This document shows, in pieces, positions 16,841 to 24,955 of a stretch of DNA of 64,000 nucleotides. The stretch lies in NCBI RefSeq assembly GCF_001636345.1, contig NZ_KV440945.1:2333631-2397630 (forward strand), read 5' to 3'. The notes below the pieces were generated by a model, which was given only the letters and a program-made list of their open reading frames with translations, ran no database searches and was not told the origin of the DNA. Position 1 is the stretch's first letter; every line of letters starts with the position of its first letter. The position numbers and the translations under genes were made by a program. The stretch is from Cytobacillus gottheilii (lineage in GTDB: Bacteria > Bacillota > Bacilli > Bacillales > Cytobacillaceae).

Positions 16841-17341
16841 TTATTCATTTTCGTTTTCCTGTTTTAATTTAAATACCCATCTATGATAAAGTCTAGAAAG
16901 GTAGAATGTGAACCACATTGTTATAAAACTCCAATACCAAGACCATTTTTTGTATCTAATTAAATTTGTGTACTTTATCGCAATTGCTTCAAAAACTGTT
17001 ATGGATGCCGAATATAAGGTATAATAACAAAATTTATATAATTTATTTCTTTTCTCAGGATAATGCAGATTAAATAATGAACATAAGGCAGGATAGACAA
17101 AATATTCAAATGTAAAACTTGACTTATTCGCTTTTTTGAAAAATAGCCGATAAGGGTAGGAGATCAATCCTTTTTCAACGACGAGAAGTCCAAATAGCCA
17201 TGTAATTGTCTGTTTAAACAAAAAGGAAACATGTGCTTCGCGAATTCTGTTCTTTGGTACAAATATCATTAATAAAATGGACATAACAATCCAAGCTGAA
17301 ATTTCAACTGTTTTATCTAATTTATGTTTCAAGATCTTCAC
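16841..17341 (-). CDS. CBO0543-like multi-pass membrane protein
   Basis: A 166-residue protein with about four hydrophobic segments (AWIVMSILLMIFVP, TWLFGLLVVEKG, a central FEYFVYPALCSLFNLHYPE stretch, and FITMWFTFYLSRLYHRW). The FTFEYFVYP and FNLHYP motifs match what I recall of the CBO0543 family of unknown function in spore-formers. Start is GTG 17341 or, more likely by ribosome-site spacing (AGAGGTGA), TTG 17332. No functional claim is possible. Confidence 0.6.
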   Translation of the reverse strand: MKILKHKLDKTVEISAWIVMSILLMIFVPKNRIREAHVSFLFKQTITWLFGLLVVEKGLISYPYRLFFKKANKSSFTFEYFVYPALCSLFNLHYPEKRNKLYKFCYYTLYSASITVFEAIAIKYTNLIRYKKWSWYWSFITMWFTFYLSRLYHRWVFKLKQENENE

Positions 17342-17568
17342 CTCTATACCTATAGAATGGTTATGAAGTCTTGTTTTATGTATACATTTTTACAGGGTAT
17401 TTGTAATTTGAATGCATATTACATTCATCATAAGAGTATCTGGAAATCACATTGTGAACAATATAACATTGCCCCATCAGCAAAACTTTTGTAAGATAAA
17501 ACAAAAAATCTCTATATATACATAAAAGGAAATACATTAGCTGTTATAAAATAAAGGTGTGTAATTAA

Positions 17569-18690
17569 ATGAAAAAAATTATCGTAATTGGCGCAGGCAT
17601 TCTCGGTGCTTCCGCTGCTTATCATCTTGCCCGTAAAGGTACAGAAGTAATCTTAATTGATCGCTATGATAAGGGGCAGGCAACAGATGCTGCTGCCGGA
17701 ATCGTCTGTCCATGGCTTTCACAGAGGAGAAATAAGCCATGGTATACACTCGTGAAGAATGGTGCGAACTATTATGCCGAATTAATTAAGATGCTCGATG
17801 AAGACGGAGAAAAGAATACGGGATATAAAAAGGTAGGAGCAATTGCTCTTCAATCTGAGAACAACAAGCTATTAAAGTTAAAAGAAAGAGCTTTTCTGAA
17901 AAGAGAAGAAGCACCGGAAATCGGTGACATTACTGAAATTAATGCCATTAAACAAAAGGAATTGTTTCCGCCGTTAAGTGATCAATATGAAGCTGTGCAT
18001 GTAAGCGGAGGAGCACGAGTCAACGGCGGCAGACTCCGGCTTTCTTTGGTCAATGCAGCCCAAAAAAATGGAGCGCGAATTATTAATGGTTCTGCGCGTT
18101 TGCTGTCAGAGGATCAGAAAGTGATTGGTGCAGAGGTAAATGGAGAACATATACTGGCAGACGAAGTGATTGCTGTACCTGGTGTATGGGCAAAAGAATT
18201 GTTGTCACCGCTGCAAATTGATTTTCAAGTGTTTGCTCAAAAAGCGCAAATCATTCATTTAAAGCTCCAGGATGAACGTACAGGAGATTGGCCAGTGATT
18301 ATGCCGCCAAACAACCAATACATGCTTGCATTCGAAAACGGTAAGATTGTGGCAGGTGCCACACATGAAGATTTGGAAACTTTAGAACTGCGGGTGACCG
18401 CAGGAGGGGTTCACGACATCTTAACGAAAGCACTGCAAATCGCACCAAGTCTTGAGGATGCTGAGCTTACTGAAGTAAAGGTAGGATTTCGTCCGCACAC
18501 GCCTGGATTTTTACCAGTATTTGGGCGGATCCCTGAATTTAAAGGAATTCTTACTGCTAATGGCTTAGGAGCCTCAGGGCTGACAGCTGGTCCTTACGTA
18601 GGAAAATTATTAGCACAAATAGCTCTTGGAGAAGAAGCGGAAGTGAACCTGGAGGATTATGATGTAAGTACCGCTATTAAAACGAAGTAA
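17569..18690 (+). CDS. FAD-dependent D-amino-acid oxidase/dehydrogenase-family protein
   Basis: The N-terminus has the dinucleotide loop IIVIGAGILGASAAYHLA and the acidic end of the second strand (LIDRYD); TDAAAGIVCPWLSQRR follows. The C-terminus has GFRPHTPGFLPVFGRIPE and LTANGLGASGLTAGPYVGK, typical of the DAO family (DadA, ThiO, glycine oxidase). At 373 residues it is full length. Its substrate is probably a D-amino or secondary amino acid. It lies just upstream of the TPP riboswitch but is not under it; a ThiO-like role is possible but unsupported. Confidence 0.85.
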   Translation: MKKIIVIGAGILGASAAYHLARKGTEVILIDRYDKGQATDAAAGIVCPWLSQRRNKPWYTLVKNGANYYAELIKMLDEDGEKNTGYKKVGAIALQSENNKLLKLKERAFLKREEAPEIGDITEINAIKQKELFPPLSDQYEAVHVSGGARVNGGRLRLSLVNAAQKNGARIINGSARLLSEDQKVIGAEVNGEHILADEVIAVPGVWAKELLSPLQIDFQVFAQKAQIIHLKLQDERTGDWPVIMPPNNQYMLAFENGKIVAGATHEDLETLELRVTAGGVHDILTKALQIAPSLEDAELTEVKVGFRPHTPGFLPVFGRIPEFKGILTANGLGASGLTAGPYVGKLLAQIALGEEAEVNLEDYDVSTAIKTK

Positions 18691-18691
18691 T

Positions 18692-18705
18692 AAAAAGCGT
18701 TTACA
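18692..18705 (+). promoter_or_regulatory. cre-like site over the lux-like operon promoter
   Basis: AAAAAGCGTTTACA matches the CcpA cre consensus (TGWNANCGNTNWCA) at all but the first two positions, and its last six bases are the -35 box of the promoter below, which would suit repression by CcpA. Confidence 0.4.
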
Positions 18706-18728
18706 ATAGCTCTAATAATTGCTAAACT
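18700..18728 (+). promoter_or_regulatory. promoter of the TPP-riboswitch operon
   Basis: TTTACA (18700-18705), a 17-bp spacer and TAAACT (18723-18728) place transcription start near 18735, just before the TPP aptamer. Confidence 0.6.
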
Positions 18729-18742
18729 AGTTACGAATTGAA

Positions 18743-18840
18743 TAAATACGGGAGCCTGTGGAATCAGGCTGAGAGTATGACTAACTGTCATAGACCGTTT
18801 GAACCTGTTGGATAATGCCAGCGTAGGAAATGTGATTAGG
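18743..18840 (+). promoter_or_regulatory. TPP riboswitch (THI element)
   Basis: The conserved aptamer pieces are present in order: GGGAGCC, the pyrimidine-sensing GGCTGAGAGT (CTGAGA at 18769-18774), an optional P3 stem (TATGAC/GTCATA), and the pyrophosphate-sensing AACCTGTTGGATAATGCCAG with GCGTAGGAAATG. It is followed by an intrinsic terminator, so TPP should end transcription before the LuxE/LuxC/ABC/SDR operon. The bases GCCAGC (18817-18822) are complementary to GCTGGC at the tip of the terminator, giving a possible antiterminator pairing. Confidence 0.95.
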
Positions 18841-18848
18841 GTATAACT

Positions 18849-18880
18849 ATACACTTTGCTGGCGCGAAGTGTATTTTTTT
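18849..18880 (+). terminator. riboswitch-controlled terminator
   Basis: ATACACTTTGC and GCGAAGTGTAT form an 11-bp stem with loop TGGC, followed by seven T. It lies directly after the TPP aptamer and some 175 bases before the first gene. Confidence 0.9.
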
Positions 18881-19054
18881 ATATCATTTTTTTAAAAGGA
18901 AATCATGGACTGTTCACTTAGAGTATTAAAGGTGATCACTATGTCCTGCATTGCTTTTTAAAATATCCTTCACTTATTACACCATCCCCCAATCTAGTTG
19001 ACTGCGGGCATTATCGTATTCAGGCCACTGATTATAGAAAGGCTGGAATCGAAT

Positions 19055-20131
19055 ATGACCCAAAAAGAGTTAATAGCTTCCATTCAACAATTTATTCACG
19101 ACGAACATTCTCATGATTTTAATGAGCTTGCACTGCAGCTGTTCCGATATCAGTTTGAGCATAATCTGCCATTTCAGCGTTTTAGCAAGCAAAAAAGAAA
19201 AACACCTCGAAATGTTAAAAATTGGAGAGACATCCCTTCTGTGCCGATTCAGGCTTTTAAAGATGTGCCGCTATCCTGTATATCTACAGAGCAAGCTGAA
19301 GCTACTTTTATGACGAGCGGTACAACTAAACACATAAAAGGAAAGCATTATCACCCAACACTGACAGTGTTTGATTCATCGATGATTACAAATTTTAAAA
19401 AGAGATTCATGAAAGAGCAAAAAGCGATAAAGATGGGAATTTTGTTTCCTGATCATGAGGAAATGCCCAATTCCTCACTAGCACGGTACTTATTTCTGGC
19501 TAAAGCGTTTTTTGGCACTCCAGAAAGCAAGTATACATTGTCTGGTAATGGTATCAATTTTGAGTTGCTGCTTGAAGAATTAAAAACCGCGCAACAGTCA
19601 GGAGAGGCATATGCCTTATTAGGTGCAAGCTTTAGTTTTGTTCATCTAATCGATTATTTACAGGAAAAACAGCTATATTTTAAACTTCCAAAAGGCAGCA
19701 GGATTTTAGATACAGGTGGTTATAAAAACCAGTCCAGACATGTGGAGACAGGGGAATTCTATACAGCATTAAAAACACACTTAGGTATCGAGAAATCAGA
19801 TTGCATCAATATGTACGGCATGACAGAGTTAAGCACACAGTTTTATGATGACGGCAATGAAGAAATTCCATCTGTAAAATCAGGACCACATTGGATCCGT
19901 ACTAGAGTTATAAATCCCTTAACTGGATTAGATATGCCATTTGGAGAAAATGGTGTGCTTGTTCATTATGACCTAGCTAATTTTAATTCTGCACTCAGCA
20001 TTTTAACAGAGGATTTAGGTGTAGAGACTGACAAAGGATTTCAGCTTTTAGGCAGGGTCCAAGGCTCTGAGCAAAAAGGATGCTCACTTGCAGTCGATGA
20101 ATTTCTCCGATATGCGAAGGAGGAATCATAA
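19055..20131 (+). CDS. LuxE-like acyl-protein synthetase / acyl ligase
   Basis: This 358-residue protein belongs to the LuxE family, which activates a carboxylic acid as acyl-AMP and passes it to its own Cys before handing it to LuxC. It shows the adenylation-type loop FMTSGTTKH (about residues 85-93), DTGGYKNQSR, NMYGMTELSTQFYDD, and the C-terminal Cys343 in EQKGCSLAVDEF, matching the acyl-acceptor Cys of LuxE. ATG 19055 is chosen as it has an AGAAAGG-type site; a TTG 19 codons earlier is open but adds non-homologous residues. It is the first gene behind the TPP riboswitch. No luciferase (luxAB) genes are near, so its acid is not a bioluminescence substrate. Confidence 0.88.
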   Translation: MTQKELIASIQQFIHDEHSHDFNELALQLFRYQFEHNLPFQRFSKQKRKTPRNVKNWRDIPSVPIQAFKDVPLSCISTEQAEATFMTSGTTKHIKGKHYHPTLTVFDSSMITNFKKRFMKEQKAIKMGILFPDHEEMPNSSLARYLFLAKAFFGTPESKYTLSGNGINFELLLEELKTAQQSGEAYALLGASFSFVHLIDYLQEKQLYFKLPKGSRILDTGGYKNQSRHVETGEFYTALKTHLGIEKSDCINMYGMTELSTQFYDDGNEEIPSVKSGPHWIRTRVINPLTGLDMPFGENGVLVHYDLANFNSALSILTEDLGVETDKGFQLLGRVQGSEQKGCSLAVDEFLRYAKEES

Positions 20132-21579
20132 TGGAAATCACTGCTGGCTATTTGCCTGAAATGAACAATGAAACCATTGAATATAGGGAAATTATCTATT
20201 CTTATAACGGACTAACTGCAAAAGTGAAAGTACCTCAGCTTTCTCCGCAGCAGTTATCGAAGATCATGTCGATCGTGAAAGCTAATGCCCACATTTTAAA
20301 GAGCTTTTCAGTATCAGAGCTGGTAGCTATTATTGATCAAGCGATTCATATATTACTAGATCGTCAATCAAAACAGCGGAGATTAGCGGAGACTTGGCTG
20401 CCAATCATTACAGGATATGATCAGGAAATCATCCGTACAGGTTTAACCACATTTTTGCAGCGGTTTCGAAAACACGAGCTTCAGCGTTTTCTGGTGGAGG
20501 ACTTCGGAAATCCGCAGCTCCTGGATGATTTTCAGCCTTTGGTGAAAGGCGGCTATTCAAAAGCAGTAGGAGCAGATGTTACCGGGCATATTTGGGCTGG
20601 AAATGTTCCTGGCCTTCCACTATGGAGCTTTATTTCAGCGTTGCTCGTCAAGTCTGGAAGCGTTGGAAAAACAGCAAGTGAAGAGCCGCTATTTGCCGGA
20701 TTATTTGCGGACATTCTAGCAGAGGTAGAACCAAAGATAAAGAATTGCTTTGCCATTGTGACATGGAAAGGCGGAGATGAAGAAAGGGAGGCTCTTTTTT
20801 TTGAAGGATGTGAGACGATCATTGCTTATGGAAGTGATCAAAGCCTTGCATCTATTAAACAGAGAGTACCGGTTACAAGCAAGCTCATTTCCCATGGTCA
20901 TAAAATCAGTTTCTCGATTATCGGGAAAGAAAGTCTTCATATGCAAAAAGCAGTAGAAACGAGTCATTTGGCTGCACTGGATCTCATTCGCTATGATCAG
21001 CAAGGCTGCTATTCACCTCAAGCAATTTTTGTTCAAAAAGGCGGGCTGATTACACCTGGTGAATTTGCGAAATATCTTGCTCACGAGCTGTCCGCGCTGG
21101 AAATCCGGTTCCCGCGCAGAGAACTGTCAATAGAAGAGTCTGCTTCTTTCATTCGCAATCAGCAAAGAGAAGAAATGAGCTTGTTTGCAGAGGAAAATAA
21201 AGAAATAATCTCTGATGAAAACGGAAGATGGATTGTCATTTATAAAGATCATTCAAGTGAATTCCTGCCAAGTGTTTTAAACAGGTCTATTCAAGTATTT
21301 GCTTTTGATGAAATTGACGAGGTGTTAGAAAAGATTAAGCATTATAAAAAATGGCTGCAGACAGCAGGTATGAGTACCTCTCCGGAAAATGTCTTTCTGT
21401 GGAGTCAAAAACTATCGCTTCATGGGGTTACAAGAATGACGGGGATTGGCAGGATGACCTCCCCAGAAGCAGGCTGGCACCAGGATGGCGGCTTTAGTTT
21501 AGCAGATTTAGTGAAGATGACTGATATTGAAGCAAGCACATTAGAGTTGGCTGAGCCGCTTTCTGCTTATTCAAATTAA
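20131..21579 (+). CDS. LuxC-like acyl reductase (aldehyde-forming)
   Basis: A 482-residue protein of the LuxC family (NADPH-dependent reduction of an acyl thioester to an aldehyde). The catalytic Cys is Cys293 in RYDQQGCYSPQAIFV; the upstream segment HIWAGNVPGLPLWSFISALLVKSG is the nucleotide-binding part of this aldehyde-dehydrogenase fold. It overlaps the LuxE gene by one base, so the two proteins probably form a LuxEC complex. The TPP-controlled context suggests a thiamine-related acid rather than a long-chain fatty acid; that is inference. Confidence 0.88.
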   Translation: MEITAGYLPEMNNETIEYREIIYSYNGLTAKVKVPQLSPQQLSKIMSIVKANAHILKSFSVSELVAIIDQAIHILLDRQSKQRRLAETWLPIITGYDQEIIRTGLTTFLQRFRKHELQRFLVEDFGNPQLLDDFQPLVKGGYSKAVGADVTGHIWAGNVPGLPLWSFISALLVKSGSVGKTASEEPLFAGLFADILAEVEPKIKNCFAIVTWKGGDEEREALFFEGCETIIAYGSDQSLASIKQRVPVTSKLISHGHKISFSIIGKESLHMQKAVETSHLAALDLIRYDQQGCYSPQAIFVQKGGLITPGEFAKYLAHELSALEIRFPRRELSIEESASFIRNQQREEMSLFAEENKEIISDENGRWIVIYKDHSSEFLPSVLNRSIQVFAFDEIDEVLEKIKHYKKWLQTAGMSTSPENVFLWSQKLSLHGVTRMTGIGRMTSPEAGWHQDGGFSLADLVKMTDIEASTLELAEPLSAYSN

Positions 21580-21591
21580 AGGAGAGTGATC

Positions 21592-22341
21592 TTGTTGGGT
21601 TTTTTAGAGATTCAAAATGTTCGTTTTTCTTACGGTCAGCAGCGAAACATTATAGATCACGTCTCATGGCAAATTGAAAAGGGAGAGTTTCACTGTCTGC
21701 TTGGCAGGAGCGGCTGCGGAAAAACAACCTTACTAAAACTTGCTGCTGGTTTACTGCAGGGTGAAGATGGACAGATCATGATTAATAATAAGAAGGTAAC
21801 AAAACCATCGAATGAATATGGTTTTGTATTTCAATCACCCACATTGCTTGAGTGGAAAACGGCCATCGAAAATGTTCTACTGCCTATTAAATTGAAAAGA
21901 AAAATCAAAGAGCAAGATCAACTCGAGGCCAATAACCTATTAGCTCAAGTCGGTTTAGCAGAGCATATCCACAAATTTCCTTCTGAACTATCAGGCGGTC
22001 AGCAAAGCAGGGTTGCTATTGCAAGGGCTCTAATTCATAAACCGATTATTCTCTTTTTAGATGAACCTTTTGCTGCTTTAGATGCCATTACAAGGGAAGA
22101 ACTGCAGCACGATCTCCTTCAATTGTGCAAGGAACAGGAAACAACCGTTTTATTTATTACACATGATATTTCTGAAGCTGTGTTTTTAGCCGATCGTATA
22201 GCGGTGATGGACAGGGGCAAAATCATTTTTGATACCATAATAAACTTGGAAAGACCCCGTCTGGAACATACCCGTTATAGTGTTTCTTTTAATACATACA
22301 GCAAAAAGATAAGAGATGTTTTGGGGAGTAAACATATATGA
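21592..22341 (+). CDS. ABC transporter ATPase (ThiZ/SsuB/TauB type)
   Basis: Walker A is LLGRSGCGKTTLLKL, the Q loop is in FVFQSPTLLEW, the signature is LSGGQQSRVAIARAL and Walker B is ILFLDEPFAALDA. It belongs to the nitrate/taurine/thiamine-precursor group of importers. The start is TTG at 21592 (or 21595), correctly spaced from AAAGGAG; the GTG at 21586 lies too close to it. It overlaps the permease gene by four bases. Control by a TPP riboswitch points to import of a thiamine precursor or breakdown product. Confidence 0.9.
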   Translation: MLGFLEIQNVRFSYGQQRNIIDHVSWQIEKGEFHCLLGRSGCGKTTLLKLAAGLLQGEDGQIMINNKKVTKPSNEYGFVFQSPTLLEWKTAIENVLLPIKLKRKIKEQDQLEANNLLAQVGLAEHIHKFPSELSGGQQSRVAIARALIHKPIILFLDEPFAALDAITREELQHDLLQLCKEQETTVLFITHDISEAVFLADRIAVMDRGKIIFDTIINLERPRLEHTRYSVSFNTYSKKIRDVLGSKHI

Positions 22342-23090
22342 ACAGACATGCTGGTGTATCAATCGGAATCTTTATTGTGCTGCTGATTATCTGGGAGCTT
22401 GCAGCACAGAGAATGTCACAGCTCGTTTTGCCTTCGCCTATGATCATTTTGGAGACTTTATGGCTGCATCTAACGAGCGGATATTTTCTTCCTCACATAG
22501 GGATAACGATTTCAGAAGTACTGTTAGGTCTTTTACTTGGAGGACTTTTTGGATTAACAGCTGGAATCGTGATGGGAGAGTCAGTCTTTTTTCGCAAAGT
22601 ATTAACTCCTTATTTAATTGCCAGCCAGGCAGTGCCGAAGCTGGCTTTAGCTCCCTTATTCATTTTATGGTTTGGATTTGGCATGACATCAAAGGTCGTA
22701 ATCACTGCTTTAGTTTGTTTTTTTCCTATATTAGAAAACACGATGACAGGTTTAAAGTATAGCAATAAACAGCAGTTAGATTTGTTTAGAATGCTTGGTG
22801 CAAACAAATGGCAAATCCTCTTTCAATTAAAAATTCCTGCGGGCATTCCAGCTATTATTGCCGGTTTTCGTGTAGGTGTTGTGCTGGCATTGGTTGGAGC
22901 TGTGGTAGGAGAATTTATTGGAGGCAGTGAGGGACTTGGTGCTGTCATTATTGCTTCACAGGGAATGATGGATACCCCGCTTATGTTTTCCAGTCTTATT
23001 TTGCTCACAGCACTCGGTATGATGTTATATCAGACTGTCAATTTAATTGAAAATAAATACTTCGCTAAATATATAAGGAGACAAAGATAA
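22338..23090 (+). CDS. ABC transporter permease (ThiX/SsuC type)
   Basis: A 250-residue inner-membrane permease with about six helices. The EAA loop motif is visible around FRMLGANKWQILFQLKIPAGIPAIIAG, which contacts the ATPase. It belongs to the BPD-type permeases of the nitrate/taurine/HMP group. It lies between the ATPase and binding-protein genes with no spacing. Confidence 0.9.
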   Translation: MNRHAGVSIGIFIVLLIIWELAAQRMSQLVLPSPMIILETLWLHLTSGYFLPHIGITISEVLLGLLLGGLFGLTAGIVMGESVFFRKVLTPYLIASQAVPKLALAPLFILWFGFGMTSKVVITALVCFFPILENTMTGLKYSNKQQLDLFRMLGANKWQILFQLKIPAGIPAIIAGFRVGVVLALVGAVVGEFIGGSEGLGAVIIASQGMMDTPLMFSSLILLTALGMMLYQTVNLIENKYFAKYIRRQR

Positions 23091-24092
23091 ATGAGAAAAA
23101 TAGTCTGCATGATTCTGTGTACGTCCTTTATACTTTTCGCTTGCAGCAGTTCCAGTGAAGATGCAGGTAATAATAAGGAAACAGAAAAAATAACCATAGC
23201 TAATTGGAGCAAGCTGATTACAGAGCAAACAAATTTACTTGTAGATGAGGAAAAAGGATTCTTTTCCAAAAAAGGCTTAGAAGTTGAGATTATTCCGGGG
23301 AACGGGGGAGGAGATGCAATTAAAAACATCCTTTCCGGAAATGCAGATATCGCTTTTACTGATCCTGGATCATTATTTTTTGCCTTGGATCAAGGTGAAA
23401 AGCTAAAGGTTATATATAATATTTATCCTCAAAATGTTTTCAACATTGTATCACTAAAAGAAAATAATCTGACACGTCCGGAAGATTTAAAAGGAAAGAC
23501 AATAGGTGTATATAGTTTGTCCAGCGGAACGCGGCAAAATTTGCTGATTGCTCTTCATCAGGCAGGGCTGAAGGAAAACGACGTAAAAATAGTAGAAACA
23601 GGATTATTAAATTTTGCTCCGCTGATACAGGGGCAAGTGGATGCAACTGCCGCTACCGATACGGGTCTTTATACTGGTCAGCAGAAGGGGCTTGGAGAAG
23701 TGGATGTCATAGAGGTGAAGGACTATCTTAATATGCCAAGTGATGTTTTTGTTGTAACAGAGAAATATTATAAAGAAAATGAAGCATTGCTTAAGGCGTT
23801 TTTGCAATCCTATAAAGAGAGTGCGGAATGGATGATTGAAAACCCTAATGAAGCAGCAGAACTGGCCGCCGAGTATGCAATTGACGGACAGGATACAGCT
23901 ATGAATCTGGAAATCATTAAATTGCGAAATAAATCTAGTATATATAAGGAAGACGATTATCGGCTGGGGGAAGTTGATCCAGAAGTATTACAGGATGCAG
24001 CAGACACTTATTTTGAGCTTGGGCTAATAAAAAAGAAGCTCGATATGAATGAGGTTATAGATGATCTTCTCTATGAGGAGCGTGAAAACTGA
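23091..24092 (+). CDS. substrate-binding lipoprotein (ThiY/NMT1-like)
   Basis: A 333-residue lipoprotein: signal peptide with lipobox LFACSS (Cys near residue 18), then a periplasmic-binding-protein fold with ITEQTNLLVDEEKGFFSKKG and GDAIKNILSGNADIAFTDPG, typical of the SsuA/THI5/NMT1 family that includes the formylaminopyrimidine-binding ThiY. AAGGAGACAAAG precedes the start. It defines the ligand of the importer; a pyrimidine- or thiazole-type compound is likely from the riboswitch but not shown by sequence. Confidence 0.88.
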   Translation: MRKIVCMILCTSFILFACSSSSEDAGNNKETEKITIANWSKLITEQTNLLVDEEKGFFSKKGLEVEIIPGNGGGDAIKNILSGNADIAFTDPGSLFFALDQGEKLKVIYNIYPQNVFNIVSLKENNLTRPEDLKGKTIGVYSLSSGTRQNLLIALHQAGLKENDVKIVETGLLNFAPLIQGQVDATAATDTGLYTGQQKGLGEVDVIEVKDYLNMPSDVFVVTEKYYKENEALLKAFLQSYKESAEWMIENPNEAAELAAEYAIDGQDTAMNLEIIKLRNKSSIYKEDDYRLGEVDPEVLQDAADTYFELGLIKKKLDMNEVIDDLLYEEREN

Positions 24093-24856
24093 TGCTGATG
24101 GATGGAAAAGTGGTTCTCGTAACTGGAGCCAGCAGAGGAATCGGTGCAAGTATTGCTCGTGCCTTTGCAAAAGAAGGTGCTCTAGTCATTATCAATTATC
24201 TGCAAAATCGTGAAGCGGCCGAAAGGGTAGCAAAGGAATGTTCTGATTTAGGTGGTGAAGGCTGGCCAATTCAAGGTGATGTTACCAACGAACTTGCAGT
24301 GCAAGAGATGATTGAAGAGGCTATGGAAGCAGGGAGTATTGATGTACTGGTCAATAATGCTTTTAAATCCTATATTTTTGATGCTGAAAACCGTAAACCA
24401 GCAGGAGAATTATCGTGGCCGGAGTACCAGGAGCAGATAGACGGCTCGCTGCAGTCTGCATACAATATGTGTCAGGCTGTTATTCCTATTATGAAAACCC
24501 AAAGTAAAGGCAGTATTATTAATATCACTACCAATCTAATTGAACGGCCAGTTGTTCCATACCATGACTATAATACTGGTAAATCCGCATTAGCAGGGTA
24601 TTCAAAAAACCTGGCAGCTGATCTTGGAAGGTTTGGGATCCGTGTAAATTGTGTAGCGCCAGGTCTTGTGTATCCTACCGATGCAACGAAGCACACTAAA
24701 CAAGATTTAAAGGACAGCATCATCTCCCAAACACCATTGCGCAGATTGGCGAAGCCAGAGGATATTGCCGGACCAGTCTTATTTTTAGCATCAGATATGA
24801 GTTCATTTATAACAGGTCAGACTTTAATGGTTGATGGCGGATTGGTGATGAAATAG
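24092..24856 (+). CDS. short-chain dehydrogenase/reductase (FabG-like)
   Basis: A classical SDR of 254 residues: cofactor loop VTGASRGIGASIARA, VNNA(FKS) motif, catalytic Tyr/Lys in YHDYNTGKSALAGYSKN, and the tail LASDMSSFITGQTLMVDGG. It overlaps the binding-protein gene by one base and so belongs to the TPP-controlled operon. In this context it may reduce the aldehyde made by the LuxC-like enzyme to an alcohol; this is inference. Other FabG-type roles are possible. Confidence 0.88.
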   Translation: MLMDGKVVLVTGASRGIGASIARAFAKEGALVIINYLQNREAAERVAKECSDLGGEGWPIQGDVTNELAVQEMIEEAMEAGSIDVLVNNAFKSYIFDAENRKPAGELSWPEYQEQIDGSLQSAYNMCQAVIPIMKTQSKGSIINITTNLIERPVVPYHDYNTGKSALAGYSKNLAADLGRFGIRVNCVAPGLVYPTDATKHTKQDLKDSIISQTPLRRLAKPEDIAGPVLFLASDMSSFITGQTLMVDGGLVMK

Positions 24857-24893
24857 ACGTCTAGCTATTTTATAAACTGTACTCTGCTAAAAA

Positions 24894-24923
24894 TTAGACT
24901 CTGTTTCGTGAAGCCTTTATAAT
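24894..24923 (+). promoter_or_regulatory. promoter of the NAD(P)-binding oxidoreductase gene
   Basis: TTAGAC and TATAAT with an 18-bp spacer lie 33 bases before the ATG. Confidence 0.45.
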
Positions 24924-24955
24924 AGCTATAAGAAAAAAGGAACGGAGACTTTTAT

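Noticed and set aside
17447-17457. TCACATTGTGA palindrome before the DAO-type gene as an FNR/CRP site
   Set aside because: FNR/CRP sites have TGTGA-N6-TCACA; here the halves are in the opposite order with no spacer.
18998-19054. Longer N-terminus of the LuxE-like protein from TTG 18998
   Set aside because: The extra 19 residues do not resemble LuxE and no good ribosome site precedes them.
20553-21003. Minus-strand ORFs opposite the LuxC-like gene
   Set aside because: They are shadows of the strong plus-strand frame with no ribosome sites.
19055-21579. Bioluminescence (lux) operon
   Set aside because: No luxA, luxB or luxD-like genes are present and the operon is under a TPP riboswitch.
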